From the NCBI GenBank assembly GCA_018268995.1, contig JAFDVL010000012.1, positions 222,328 through 286,327 of the forward strand: a DNA stretch of 64,000 nucleotides, in the 5' to 3' direction. This stretch comes from Acidobacteriota bacterium. GTDB lineage: Bacteria; Acidobacteriota; Blastocatellia; RBC074. Below the pieces are notes generated by a model. It was not told where the DNA came from, searched no databases, and saw nothing but the letters and a program-made list of their open reading frames with translations. Position 1 is the first letter of the stretch; every line of letters starts with the position of its first letter. Both the position numbers and the translations under genes were made by a program. Shown here one piece after another: positions 34,048 through 44,100 of this stretch.

Positions 34048-36453
34048 ATGAACTGGATCGAAACTTTAAGGACGGCCCTTGACTTGGAATCTCCGCCGGA
34101 GGTGATCCCTGACAAACCGCAGATGACAGATCCTTCAGATTATGCCATCTGGCGCTTCTTGCGTGCTTGGCATCTTGACAAGCAATTGGGAGCCGACCAT
34201 GCGGTTCTCCTAAGGCAGATCGCGCGGTGGCAACGGGGGTATTTATTTGTTCGCAAATTACCAGCAGCACTGTCCCAATATCAATCAAAAGTTGGAATTG
34301 AAGTAACTCCGGCAGGCAGCCTCATTGCGACACCTTTTGTCCCTTCGTGGTTAGGGGATGATTGTGTTGATGCTGCCAAGGGAATTGATATGAAGCCTGA
34401 ACTGCGGCGTGACGCGGAAGATATTTCTGCCGAACCATACCTGAAGTCATTAGGTTTTCAGACGTGGCATTCTCAGGCGCAAAAAGAAGGAGCTTGGCTT
34501 GCCGTCACAGCACCGCCTGGTTCTACCTCACTGATTGCCTTGCCAACAGGCTCTGGCAAAAGCCTGTGCTTTCAAATGCTCTCCCGTTTCGGGACTGGCG
34601 TCACCGTTGTCATTGTGCCAACTGTGGCGCTCGCTATTGATCAATGGCGCAGCGCCAAAGAAACACTAGGACATATTCCGGACCTTAATCCCCGGTATTT
34701 TGCGGCAAATGATCCCGATCTTAATCCTGAAACAATATTGAGCGACTTGCGCGAGGGGCGCACGCGACTGATCTTCACTTCGCCCGAAGCCTGCGTTTCA
34801 GGTCGTTTACGCAACGTGTTGGATGAGGCAGCGCGCAGCCATCTGCTGGAAAACTTGGTAATTGACGAAGCGCATATGATCGAAAGCTGGGGCATGTACT
34901 TCAGGGTTGATTTCCAAATGCTCTCGACGCTTCGACGCAACTGGCTGCGCGATTCCGAAGCCTCGCTGCGCACGTTCCTGCTTTCCGCGACTTTCACTCC
35001 GCGCAACCGTGAAGTACTGCGCTCTCTTTACGGAGATGGAGGCGAATGGCGTGAGTTTGTCAGCCAGCGACTGCGTCCTGAGATGACTTACTACTCACAT
35101 AGATTCAATTCGGATAATGAGCGCAGAGAGGCAGTGCGCGAGTGTGCATGGCGACTGCCCCGTCCAGCAATTTATTACACAACCAAAGTGGAAGAAGCGA
35201 AGAAATTCGCTGCCTTCTTCATTCAGGAAGGATTCAAACACGTCGGCTGTTTTCATGGCGATACGCCCCCCACCGAACGCCGCTCGTTACTTTCTCGGTG
35301 GCGCACTGATGAAATCGACATCATGGTTGCCACTTCCGCCTTTGGCTTGGGGGTAGATAAGCCTGATGTACGTGCGGTAGTTCATGCATGTATGCCAGAG
35401 AGCATACACCGTTACTATCAGGAAGTCGGTCGCAGCGGGCGAGATGGTGTCTCTTCAGTTTGCTTGCTCCTGCCGACCAAGAGAGACATTGAAGTGGCTA
35501 AGGAATTGGCTCCAAAACTGTTGAGCGAAGAAAAGGTACAGCAACGCTGGGAGAGTATGTGGGCGAATTGTGAGGCCGTCTCTGAAGATGAATACATCTG
35601 GAAGTTAAGTCCAAATGCCCGGCGCACGGACCTTCTAGGTATGCGCACTGGGGATGAAAACATCCGCTGGAACAAGCGGCTCATTCTGCAACTGCTGCGC
35701 GCAGGGAAACTGGAAGTGCTGGACTTGGAATATCGCTCGGAGGAAGGAGCAACAGAACCGCTTGAGTGGATCAAAGTGCAATTGGATTTCCCGCCCGGTG
35801 CTTGCAACGTTGGAAGCAGCATTTCAGCGCAACGTGACGAAGAATTGAAGCAAGCGAGTGAAGGTTTGTCGCAAGTGCAGGCATACTTGAATGGTCAGCG
35901 ACCGATCTGCCGGATACTTCAGAAACTTTACGACTGCTCAACGAGACGAGTATGTGGCGGTTGCCGCGCCTGTCGGCGTGAGGGCAAATCGTTCCAGAGT
36001 TGCCCCTTTCTTGATTTTGAAGCTCAGCCAACCGGCGATCCTCCTCGTAAAGTCATTATTGATATTCCCGACCCATTACAGAAGAGAGATAGACCTGCTT
36101 TCCTGAAACTTCTACGGGATCTAGTTCGGCAGAAGGGGATCCGCCGTTTCGCCTGTGCGCCGGAGCATCAGGATTTGATCCTCGAGTTGTTCAGCCAGGC
36201 GTTCAGTGAAAACGATCCCTATTTTTACCGTCTTGATTACTTACCCTCTGAGCCTATATTCGATCTGCGTCCTGATGAAGCAATAGCCTGTTTTCATGTC
36301 GGCGGATTGAATCGAGAGGCGCTTGATTTCTCCCTGGGCAAGGAGGTCGTTCACCTGATCTGTGCCGGGGTAAGTTACGTTGATGTTAACAGACGCTTCC
36401 CAGGCGAGGCCGCTGGGTGGGTCTTCTATCCCGGTCTCGAATACTGGCGTTAG
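34048..36453 (+). CDS. dpdF: DpdF, RecQ-like helicase of Dpd island
   Basis: The product is about 801 residues from the ATG at 34,048; a TTG at 34,036, overlapping the dpdE stop, is the alternative. Walker A is LPTGSGKSLCFQML (about residue 166), the DEAH box is VIDEAHMIESWG, motif III is LLSATFTP, and motif VI is YYQEVGRSGRDG (about 455), all typical of RecQ. A Cys cluster (CSTRRVCGGCRACRREG) near residue 630 resembles the RecQ zinc-binding subdomain. The C-terminal 150 residues are family-specific. Such helicases in the cluster are thought to work with the other DpdE-K proteins to attack DNA lacking 7-deazaguanine. Confidence 0.85.
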   Translation: MNWIETLRTALDLESPPEVIPDKPQMTDPSDYAIWRFLRAWHLDKQLGADHAVLLRQIARWQRGYLFVRKLPAALSQYQSKVGIEVTPAGSLIATPFVPSWLGDDCVDAAKGIDMKPELRRDAEDISAEPYLKSLGFQTWHSQAQKEGAWLAVTAPPGSTSLIALPTGSGKSLCFQMLSRFGTGVTVVIVPTVALAIDQWRSAKETLGHIPDLNPRYFAANDPDLNPETILSDLREGRTRLIFTSPEACVSGRLRNVLDEAARSHLLENLVIDEAHMIESWGMYFRVDFQMLSTLRRNWLRDSEASLRTFLLSATFTPRNREVLRSLYGDGGEWREFVSQRLRPEMTYYSHRFNSDNERREAVRECAWRLPRPAIYYTTKVEEAKKFAAFFIQEGFKHVGCFHGDTPPTERRSLLSRWRTDEIDIMVATSAFGLGVDKPDVRAVVHACMPESIHRYYQEVGRSGRDGVSSVCLLLPTKRDIEVAKELAPKLLSEEKVQQRWESMWANCEAVSEDEYIWKLSPNARRTDLLGMRTGDENIRWNKRLILQLLRAGKLEVLDLEYRSEEGATEPLEWIKVQLDFPPGACNVGSSISAQRDEELKQASEGLSQVQAYLNGQRPICRILQKLYDCSTRRVCGGCRACRREGKSFQSCPFLDFEAQPTGDPPRKVIIDIPDPLQKRDRPAFLKLLRDLVRQKGIRRFACAPEHQDLILELFSQAFSENDPYFYRLDYLPSEPIFDLRPDEAIACFHVGGLNREALDFSLGKEVVHLICAGVSYVDVNRRFPGEAAGWVFYPGLEYWR

Positions 36454-36467
36454 GAGAAGGCAAACAG

Positions 36468-37331
36468 ATGTTTACTGACCAACCGGTAACACCCGTCCGC
36501 GTTGAAATACTCATCGACCTCCTGCGTGGACTGTCTAGTCGAAGAGTTGATCGCGCATTGTTGATGCAATTATTGCAACCGGAAGGGCTGCCGAACTTCG
36601 ATCCAAAAAAGAGGGATCAATCGCAGCAAACTGTCAAGGCTGCGTTGGAGCTCAAGATCATTGCTGAGGACGCTGACGGAGCGTTGAAGTTGACCGGAGA
36701 GCGAAAAGACGAGCGCACCGCAAGGCAAATCCTCTTGGAATCGCTCGACGAGTTTGTTCTGTCTAACATAGAAGTAGAGCCGCACTTCTCGCTCTTTTAT
36801 AGTTATCTGCTGTCACTCAATACCTATGGATGCATAGCGAAATCGGGCGATGAATGGGCGCGTGATTTCGAGCGCGATGTCTTCGGCGGGCAGCGCGGTG
36901 AGAATCCTTTCAATTCCACAAAATGGACAGGCTTGCAGCGCTGGTTTAGTTACGCCGGTCTCGGCTGGTATGACATCAACGAAGTCTTTCAGCCCAATCC
37001 CTACGAGCGCATTCATCGTCGTCTTGGTGTCATCTTCGCCGGCGAAGTGAAACTCACAGGCGAAGAGTTTATGCACCAGATGTCACAAGCCTGCCCTGAG
37101 TTGGATGGGGGCACGATTTTCAAAAAGGCGGCATTGGGGTACGACCCCACCGCCAAAGCCTGCTCACTGGGTCTTAGTCACGCACTGATCGACTTGCATC
37201 AAGACGGCTGGATTTGCCTCGATTGTCCACGAGACAGCCGCGGATGGAGTATTGAAGCGGCCGAACCGCCCAGCGATAGTTTGCAGTCCAGTCACATTGA
37301 CACGGTGGAACTAATTAAAGCTATACAGTAA
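36468..37331 (+). CDS. dpdG: DpdG
   Basis: The product is 287 residues from the ATG at 36,468. GGAGAAGG lies upstream, and the dpdF stop is 14 bases before; an in-frame GTG at 36,417 lies inside dpdF and is disfavoured. No catalytic motif is visible. The N-terminal part looks like winged-helix or linker helices (VRVEILIDLLRGLSSRRVDR), and the rest is mostly helical with a short Cys pair near the C-terminus (DGWICLDCPR). It is identified as DpdG by size and by its position between dpdF and dpdH. Confidence 0.7.
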   Translation: MFTDQPVTPVRVEILIDLLRGLSSRRVDRALLMQLLQPEGLPNFDPKKRDQSQQTVKAALELKIIAEDADGALKLTGERKDERTARQILLESLDEFVLSNIEVEPHFSLFYSYLLSLNTYGCIAKSGDEWARDFERDVFGGQRGENPFNSTKWTGLQRWFSYAGLGWYDINEVFQPNPYERIHRRLGVIFAGEVKLTGEEFMHQMSQACPELDGGTIFKKAALGYDPTAKACSLGLSHALIDLHQDGWICLDCPRDSRGWSIEAAEPPSDSLQSSHIDTVELIKAIQ

Positions 37332-37333
37332 TT

Positions 37334-40300
37334 ATGCCTGCAACGAATCTTGGAAAACCTTGTTGGGAAATCGGTAGCATTGCTAAAGTCATCTCCTCAG
37401 TAGCCCAACTGGATGCCGAATACATCGAGTATTTCCTCGCTACCCATGCTCCCATCAAACACATTCGTCACGACGAAACGCAGGAGTTGTTGGATGAAGA
37501 GAGGTTTTTCCAAGAGCTCATAAAGCAGACTCATGGTGAAGTTCTGGCGGTAATACATGGTGATCCAGGGACGGGCAAATCTCATCTGATTCATTGGCTG
37601 AAACTACGCTGTGCAGACGGCCTCACAAGACAAGAGATTTCAAATGTGAGGCCTGTTCTCATTCAACGTCGCACCGGGAGTCTTAAGGACGCGCTGGAGC
37701 AAATGATTCAGCAACTGCCACAAGATTTCGCTCATTATCTCACCCCTGTTAAGAGCGCGCTTGAGAAGATCTCTGACGTTACGGCTCGCGAGAAACTCGT
37801 CGGCGAACTATACCTTGAATTGGGCACCAGGCGAGCCGACGCTGGACGCGCCCCGCTCCCGCGGCACCTCCGCTATCTTCCGCATGCCTGTGGTGGTTCG
37901 ACTGGGTTTCGACAGTGGCTCTGCCGTGAGGGCGGCGTGATTGACCGTGTTATCAAACTTCTGACACAACAGAGCGAAGTGGATGAGCGCGAAGGGTTGC
38001 CACAATTCGTTGAACAGGAATTCAACATCACCGAAGCCCGCTATAGAAATAAGGCACGCAACACGGAAGAGGTCTATGGACTCATTGAAGATTTTCTGGA
38101 TGAACCGTCACTGCGTGAAGACGCAGCTAGTTATTTCAATGAAGTGTTACCGAACGCTGTTAAAGAGATGACCGGGCTTGCAGGTACGAGATTGCGTGAT
38201 GTCTTTGATCAGATCCGCGCCGACCTAAAAAGACAAGGGGAAGAGTTGGCACTTTTCATTGAGGATGTTTCGGTGATGTCAGCTCTCGATGAAGAGGTCT
38301 TTGTCGCCCTAGAACCTCAGAAGCGACAAGGACTGTGCCGAATGATTGCCGTTGTTGGTGTGACCAACCAAGGATGGAATCGCCTTCCCCATAACCAAAA
38401 ACAGCGCGTCACACATCCTGTTTCTGTTGGCGGCCAGATGACAGAGGAATGGTGTCGCGACCCGCAAGCAGTGGCAGAGTTTACGGCTCGCTACTTGAAC
38501 GCTTTGCGCCTAGCGCCCGATGACGTAAGCACTATAGCACGGCACAGACGCAACGGTAGAGATGTGACCATTAGCGCCTGCGAGCGTTGCCAAGTCAGGC
38601 AAGAGTGCCATGAGGTTTTTGGGGCAGTCGAAATCGAAAATCTGGACATCGGCTTATTTCCACTGACCAACCGCGCCCCACAGCGCATGCTCATCAACCT
38701 GCAAGACGGTTTGAAGGATCGTAAGAATCAGCGCGGCTTGTTGGCACATATCCTCCAACCAATACTCGATAAGGGACACGAGGATTTGGAAGCAGGAATA
38801 TTTCCGAGTTTCCCGATGGCAGTGGAGTTGCCGCCGCCGACATACTGGACTGGCTTTGAGGCGAGATTCTGTGGCGGGTGGAATGAGACGGACAGAAAAC
38901 ATCTGAAATTCCTAGCGCAGTTTTGGGTGGACGCTCGCGATACCGATGACGCTGCGGAAAAATTGCAACCGTTTCTTACGCCGCTTGGCTTTCAGCAGTT
39001 CAGCAAAAAGGTCGGAGAAGCCACACCGGCTATTAAACCTGTAAGCCCGCGCCAAGCAATTGTCGAAAAACGTGAGCAGAAAACCACTCAAGAAATTACG
39101 CGCCCAGCAGATCAGGAGAAACTCTACGGATTACTCCACAACCTTGATAAGTGGGCGGCGGGCGACGTGCTGGTAGGTGATCAGGAAGCAAGGCAAATGT
39201 TGGCTGATCTGATTCGCAAAGCCTTGCCCTGGGACGATCAGAGATTTCCGCCGCTCGAAGTCTGGAAGACGCTGCTTGGCGAAGGGTCGAACTACAAGTT
39301 TATCAATATTGATGGGATGCGGAGCAAACTCGTCGGCACGAAGTTTTCTATCCGATTTGAGCGCACGAAAGAAACCCGGGACCTGATGGAAGCCTTGACG
39401 CAGTACCAGTACGCCGGTAACCGTTCTTGGAACTTCCCACATGGAGAAATGCACAAGCGTACTGTTGCTGCGTGGGTGCGAAAGCATAGCGATGGAATCA
39501 TCAGACATCTGCAACCACAAAATGGACTTGATATACAAATGCCGGTCACTTGCGCCGTGCAGTTACTGGCTACAACTGCGCTCATAGAACGACGGACTAG
39601 GCTGTCTCAAGAACTGCCCGAATTGATAAAGAGACTGTTGTCTAGCGGCCAAGATGAGCCGCCTGTCGCGTTAAGTAAGGAGTGGAAGCAGTTGGTTGAT
39701 GACATGCGGATCAAGCGCCACGAGATCAAACTTTTTCTACTCACCGAGGTTAATGTTCCGCAGGGCAGAAGGGCGCGCGAAATTAACTTTATCAATCCCC
39801 TGCCGATAATTCAGGAGGTCATAGCTTACACCAGCGATCCGAAGATTACGCCGCCGGGCAATGAATACAATAAAGACTTCTGGCAAACGCGCTATGCTGT
39901 CTTTGAAAAAGCCGATAAGTATGCCGAACTTGCGACGGCTCTGGACCAGGAGAAAGCAGCCATCAACAATTTAGTGGAAGGCATTATCCTCTCTCTGCGC
40001 AGTGCTGGATATAACACTGGCAATATATCTGAAGCACTCACAAATTACTGTGCTGATCTCACGGAGGTCATTCAGGCGCTCAGGAAGGCTAACTTTCCCG
40101 TTCCCGATAAGGACTTCGATGAACTCGGGCGCAAAGTATTTGTCGAGCGACAAGAGGTTTGGGTAACTGCGATCACAAAAGCGCAAGACGTTACCAAAGC
40201 AGAAGACCTGATGTCGGTACTTCTCTTCAACCCGAAAAACCTGAAAGAGGCGAGCGATTGTTTAGAGATTGCCGAAAAGTATCGCTCTGTTTTGGAGAAA

Positions 40301-40411
40301 GTGGTTGAGGTGAAGTTGCGGCATATTGAACAAGAGGGCGATCCAGATCAACTTGCTGCCGAACTGCTGCAATCACTTGAGGCGATGGCAGCAATAATTG
40401 AGGATAGGTAA
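37334..40411 (+). CDS. dpdH: DpdH, large ATPase of Dpd island
   Basis: The product is 1025 residues and starts 2 bases after dpdG ends. A P-loop is present at VIHGDPGTGKSHLIHWL (about residues 74-90). ALFIEDVSVMSALDEEV looks like a Walker-B-type segment. A Cys pattern CERCQVRQEC lies near residue 415. The remaining two thirds are helical. Known DpdH proteins are ATP-binding members of the Dpd restriction arm, and the motifs and gene order agree. The partner proteins are encoded on both sides. Confidence 0.8.
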   Translation: MPATNLGKPCWEIGSIAKVISSVAQLDAEYIEYFLATHAPIKHIRHDETQELLDEERFFQELIKQTHGEVLAVIHGDPGTGKSHLIHWLKLRCADGLTRQEISNVRPVLIQRRTGSLKDALEQMIQQLPQDFAHYLTPVKSALEKISDVTAREKLVGELYLELGTRRADAGRAPLPRHLRYLPHACGGSTGFRQWLCREGGVIDRVIKLLTQQSEVDEREGLPQFVEQEFNITEARYRNKARNTEEVYGLIEDFLDEPSLREDAASYFNEVLPNAVKEMTGLAGTRLRDVFDQIRADLKRQGEELALFIEDVSVMSALDEEVFVALEPQKRQGLCRMIAVVGVTNQGWNRLPHNQKQRVTHPVSVGGQMTEEWCRDPQAVAEFTARYLNALRLAPDDVSTIARHRRNGRDVTISACERCQVRQECHEVFGAVEIENLDIGLFPLTNRAPQRMLINLQDGLKDRKNQRGLLAHILQPILDKGHEDLEAGIFPSFPMAVELPPPTYWTGFEARFCGGWNETDRKHLKFLAQFWVDARDTDDAAEKLQPFLTPLGFQQFSKKVGEATPAIKPVSPRQAIVEKREQKTTQEITRPADQEKLYGLLHNLDKWAAGDVLVGDQEARQMLADLIRKALPWDDQRFPPLEVWKTLLGEGSNYKFINIDGMRSKLVGTKFSIRFERTKETRDLMEALTQYQYAGNRSWNFPHGEMHKRTVAAWVRKHSDGIIRHLQPQNGLDIQMPVTCAVQLLATTALIERRTRLSQELPELIKRLLSSGQDEPPVALSKEWKQLVDDMRIKRHEIKLFLLTEVNVPQGRRAREINFINPLPIIQEVIAYTSDPKITPPGNEYNKDFWQTRYAVFEKADKYAELATALDQEKAAINNLVEGIILSLRSAGYNTGNISEALTNYCADLTEVIQALRKANFPVPDKDFDELGRKVFVERQEVWVTAITKAQDVTKAEDLMSVLLFNPKNLKEASDCLEIAEKYRSVLEKVVEVKLRHIEQEGDPDQLAAELLQSLEAMAAIIEDR

Positions 40412-40425
40412 GCGAGGTAGAACTA

Positions 40426-41112
40426 ATGTCCAAATGGCTTGAGTTAAAAGAGAAAATTCAGTCCATTCCAGAGAAGGAGCGGCGTAAAAACTTAGTCGGG
40501 AAACTGGCGCATTACAGCAGAAAGACCACCGAGACGCGTAACTCTCTTGCCCAGAGTTCCCAGTCTCATAGGTGCTCGCAAAGTGTCTTTCCCGAAGGCA
40601 ACTTTCAACGGGGTGCCGATCAATTACGCAAAGCAGCCAGCGCCGCGCGCACTCTGCATAAGAAACTTATCAAACAGATAGAATCGGTTGAGACAGATTC
40701 TTCAGAGGAGAAGTTCCGTACTATTGACGAGTACGCTAAAGCTGCACATAAGAGCTTGAAGGAACAATGGAATGACTTACTCTCAAATAGGGTTGCAGAT
40801 TTTGAAAAACTGGTTAAGGCAGCGAGCGGGGCAAACCTTACCGGAAGTAAGAATCTGACTGAGATCTTGAGCCGCCTGCGCGCTCAGGTAATGAGTCCAC
40901 CAGACAATGAAGATGCCGCAAAGTGCATCGCGGCGGATCTGGAGAGTCTGAAAAATTCCGTTAGTACTTTGGGGCTCGAAGGCCGAGTAGGAGAGTTTTT
41001 AGTTGCTGCAGCGGAGGGACGAGGTGATCCGAAAGACCTCGGCAACCCTCAAATTGTGGCCTTTATTGAAGGCCACAAGCTCTGGAATCTACTATCCGTA
41101 AAGCTTCGGTGA
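40426..41112 (+). CDS. dpdI: DpdI
   Basis: The product is 228 residues, highly charged and helical. The N-terminal part is Lys-rich (LELKEKIQSIPEKERRKNL) and coiled-coil segments follow (AASAARTLHKKLIKQIESV). No enzyme motif is visible. The assignment as DpdI rests on size and on its place between dpdH and dpdJ. It may be a structural or scaffolding component. The next gene starts 6 bases after its stop. Confidence 0.6.
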   Translation: MSKWLELKEKIQSIPEKERRKNLVGKLAHYSRKTTETRNSLAQSSQSHRCSQSVFPEGNFQRGADQLRKAASAARTLHKKLIKQIESVETDSSEEKFRTIDEYAKAAHKSLKEQWNDLLSNRVADFEKLVKAASGANLTGSKNLTEILSRLRAQVMSPPDNEDAAKCIAADLESLKNSVSTLGLEGRVGEFLVAAAEGRGDPKDLGNPQIVAFIEGHKLWNLLSVKLR

Positions 41113-41118
41113 ACTTTT

Positions 41119-44100
41119 ATGTCCCTCATTGATTTCGTCAGTGAATTTTTGTCTTTCCTCGAACAGCGGGAAGTACGCCTGCTCTCTTGGGGCTTTTACA
41201 ACGTTTCGTTCAGCATTTCCGAAATTGAAGACTCAATAGAACAGGAGGCGCCAGACTTTCTCCGCGAAGGTTGGCAGGAGCTACAGGCCGAGGGCTGGAC
41301 AATAGTCCTGCTGTTGAGTGAGCTGGAATCCAGCAATCTGCTCTATCGAGTTGTTCCCGGCGAGGAGATTTATCGAACGAGATTTGCTGAGGGGGTACGA
41401 TTACTTGCGCGTCTGCGCCAGATGTTCAGACCGCAGGACTGGGCTACCGGCCCGAAGCTTGTATCTGACATTAAACTTCACCTCGCTCCCAGACGTTATC
41501 CGCGCCGGGATCAGTCAGCAGCAGATTGCTGGAAGGATCTAGAGGAATTTTGCTGGCGGCGTGAACTGCAACGAGCTGCATTCGATGCGCTGACAATAGG
41601 AAAAGACTCTCAGCCACTAAACTTCTCCCGATTCCAACGCCAGGCATTCAAAAACATTCTCAGCCACTATCGAGGCAGGGGCATAACCGGCTCAGTCATT
41701 AGCGCGGGAACGGGGGCGGGCAAGACAAAGGCTTTTTACATTCCAGCATTCCTGGGCGTAATTGCTGAACTCTCGCAACGGCATTCGCCGCCGCAATCGG
41801 CGTTCACGAAAGCCATTGCTATTTATCCCCGTAACGTTCTGCTAGCTGATCAACTCCGCGAGTCCCTCTCCGAGGCTGCGAAATTGCGACCCGTAATTGA
41901 GCATTTCAAACTACGCTCGCTGACATTCGGTGCGTTGCTCGGGACGACGGCCGATGGGTGGTGGTTCGATCCGGATGAAAATGGCAAATGCAAGGCAGAG
42001 AAATGGGGTTGGAGGCGAGTCGGCAACGGTTTTATCGTTCCTTTCGTTAAATCCCCGCTGGCGCCGGATCAGGATCTCATCTGGCGTGATGAAGACAGAG
42101 TACGCGGGATCACCGCGCTTTATCGCGCCGACGGCGCGGTGCAAGAACCGGATATACCAGACGGCACACTGATGCTAACCCGCGAGCAACTTAAGGCCAA
42201 CCCACCGGACATACTTTTCCTCTCGGCGGAGATGCTTAACCGAGAGATGGGCAATCCTGAATGGTCTCGCACTTTTGGTATAGGCCAGCGCGAGCGGGCG
42301 CCACGCTTGCTGTTGCTTGATGAGGTTCACGCTTACGAAGGAATCCACGGCGCACAGGTCGCCTGGGTGTTGCGCCGGTGGCGATACTGGAGCGGTGTGC
42401 GCGATCTTCATGTGGTAGGGCTATCGGCCACGCTGAAAGAAGCGCCGAAGCATCTAGGATTGACAACGGGCATTCCGCCCGCCTCGATTCAGGAGTTCAC
42501 TCCCGCCGACAGTGATCTGTCGCTGGAGGGCATGGAATATAACCTTGCCATTAAAGGAGACCCGGCTTCCGGGTCCAGTCTGCTCGCCACCTCAATTCAA
42601 AGCGCCATGTTGCTCACTCGCTTATTGACACCAAGAAACCTGCCACCTGCGCGCCGCACTGGGGATGAAATCACGTCGTCGGCTTTTTACGGGCGCAAGG
42701 TCTTCGGTTTCACGGACAACTTGGACGGCCTGAATCGCTGGTACTCGGATATGAACGATGCAGAGAGTAACAAGAGGCTGGCTCGCTTTCGTCTGCATCC
42801 GCAACAGCGTCAGTCAGTGGCTAACCTCCAAGCTGCGGTCATTCGCCGGATGGATGAGGAAGGGCAGATTTGGGAGCTGCCCAGACGCTTGGGGTATAAC
42901 CTGAACCAGCCACTGGTCGTTTCCCGATGTAGCTCCCAAGACCCCGGCGCAAACGCGGGTTCGGACTTGATAGTGGCGAGCGCTAGTCTGGAGGTCGGCT
43001 TCGATGATCCCGAAGTCGGCATCATGTTGCATCATAAACGACCCGTCTCGATCTCATCCTTCATTCAGCGAAAGGGCCGTGCTGGGCGTCGTGTCGGAAC
43101 GCGGCCATGGACGGTAGTTGTACTTTCTGATTATGGCGGTGATCGTTGGGCATTCCAGAATGCGGAACGCCTGTTTCAGCCGGAGATTGAAACGATTTTT
43201 CTACCTATCTCCAATCCCTATGTTCTTCGCATTCAGGCAACCTACTTTCTGGTTGACTGGCTTGGCCACAGAATTGGGAATGGCAGCCCATTCAATTACC
43301 TATCGCGGAACCAGCCGGGGGATGCCACACGCAGAGCTATTGAGATACTTAAAGACTTCCTCAATCTTGGCGCTGAGTGGCGCAAATTCAGGAACGATTT
43401 CGCTCGCGCTTTTGGGCGACCATATGGCACTGGCGGACGGAAATTCAGTGAAGCGGAACTCGACGCGATTTTTTGGCAGACGCCCCGCCCCGTGCTCCAC
43501 CATGTCGTGCCAACCCTGTTACGAAAGCTGGAGGCGGGCTGGCGTTACGCCAACCCTCAACTGAGCGATCAAATTGAAGATCGCGGCGCTAATCGCCCGC
43601 TACCCCAATTCCTGCCGCAAGCTACATTCGCCGAACTCGGTGGTTCCGATGTGCGACTCAATTTTTCTGACCGGACCGACAAAGATGATGAGTACCTGAA
43701 TGTATCGCGTTCCCTCTTTGAGGCTTGTCCAGGGCGCGTTTCCAAGCGATATGCCACTCGTGTCGGGGAGGAGGGCAATTGGCTTTCCTTCTCAGAGCAG
43801 TTGCTGCAACTCTCTGGTAACTCCGCCGTACCTGTTCGTGATCTTTTCCCGGACCGCCTCTTTCTCGAAAACACTGATGGCGTCGCCATCTACCAGCCTC
43901 AGGCCATAGAATTACGGCATCGGCCTAATCGAGTGCTGGATACCAGCAACGCTTCCTGGAACTGGCAGAGCCGTATCCAAGCACTCACGCCCGGCTCCAG
44001 ACTTGGACTTTTTGCAGGTGGGCCGTGGAATGACGTGGTCAGCCATTGTGAAGTCCACCTTCACCGCGATCAATCAGGCATCAGAGTTTTGCGATACGCC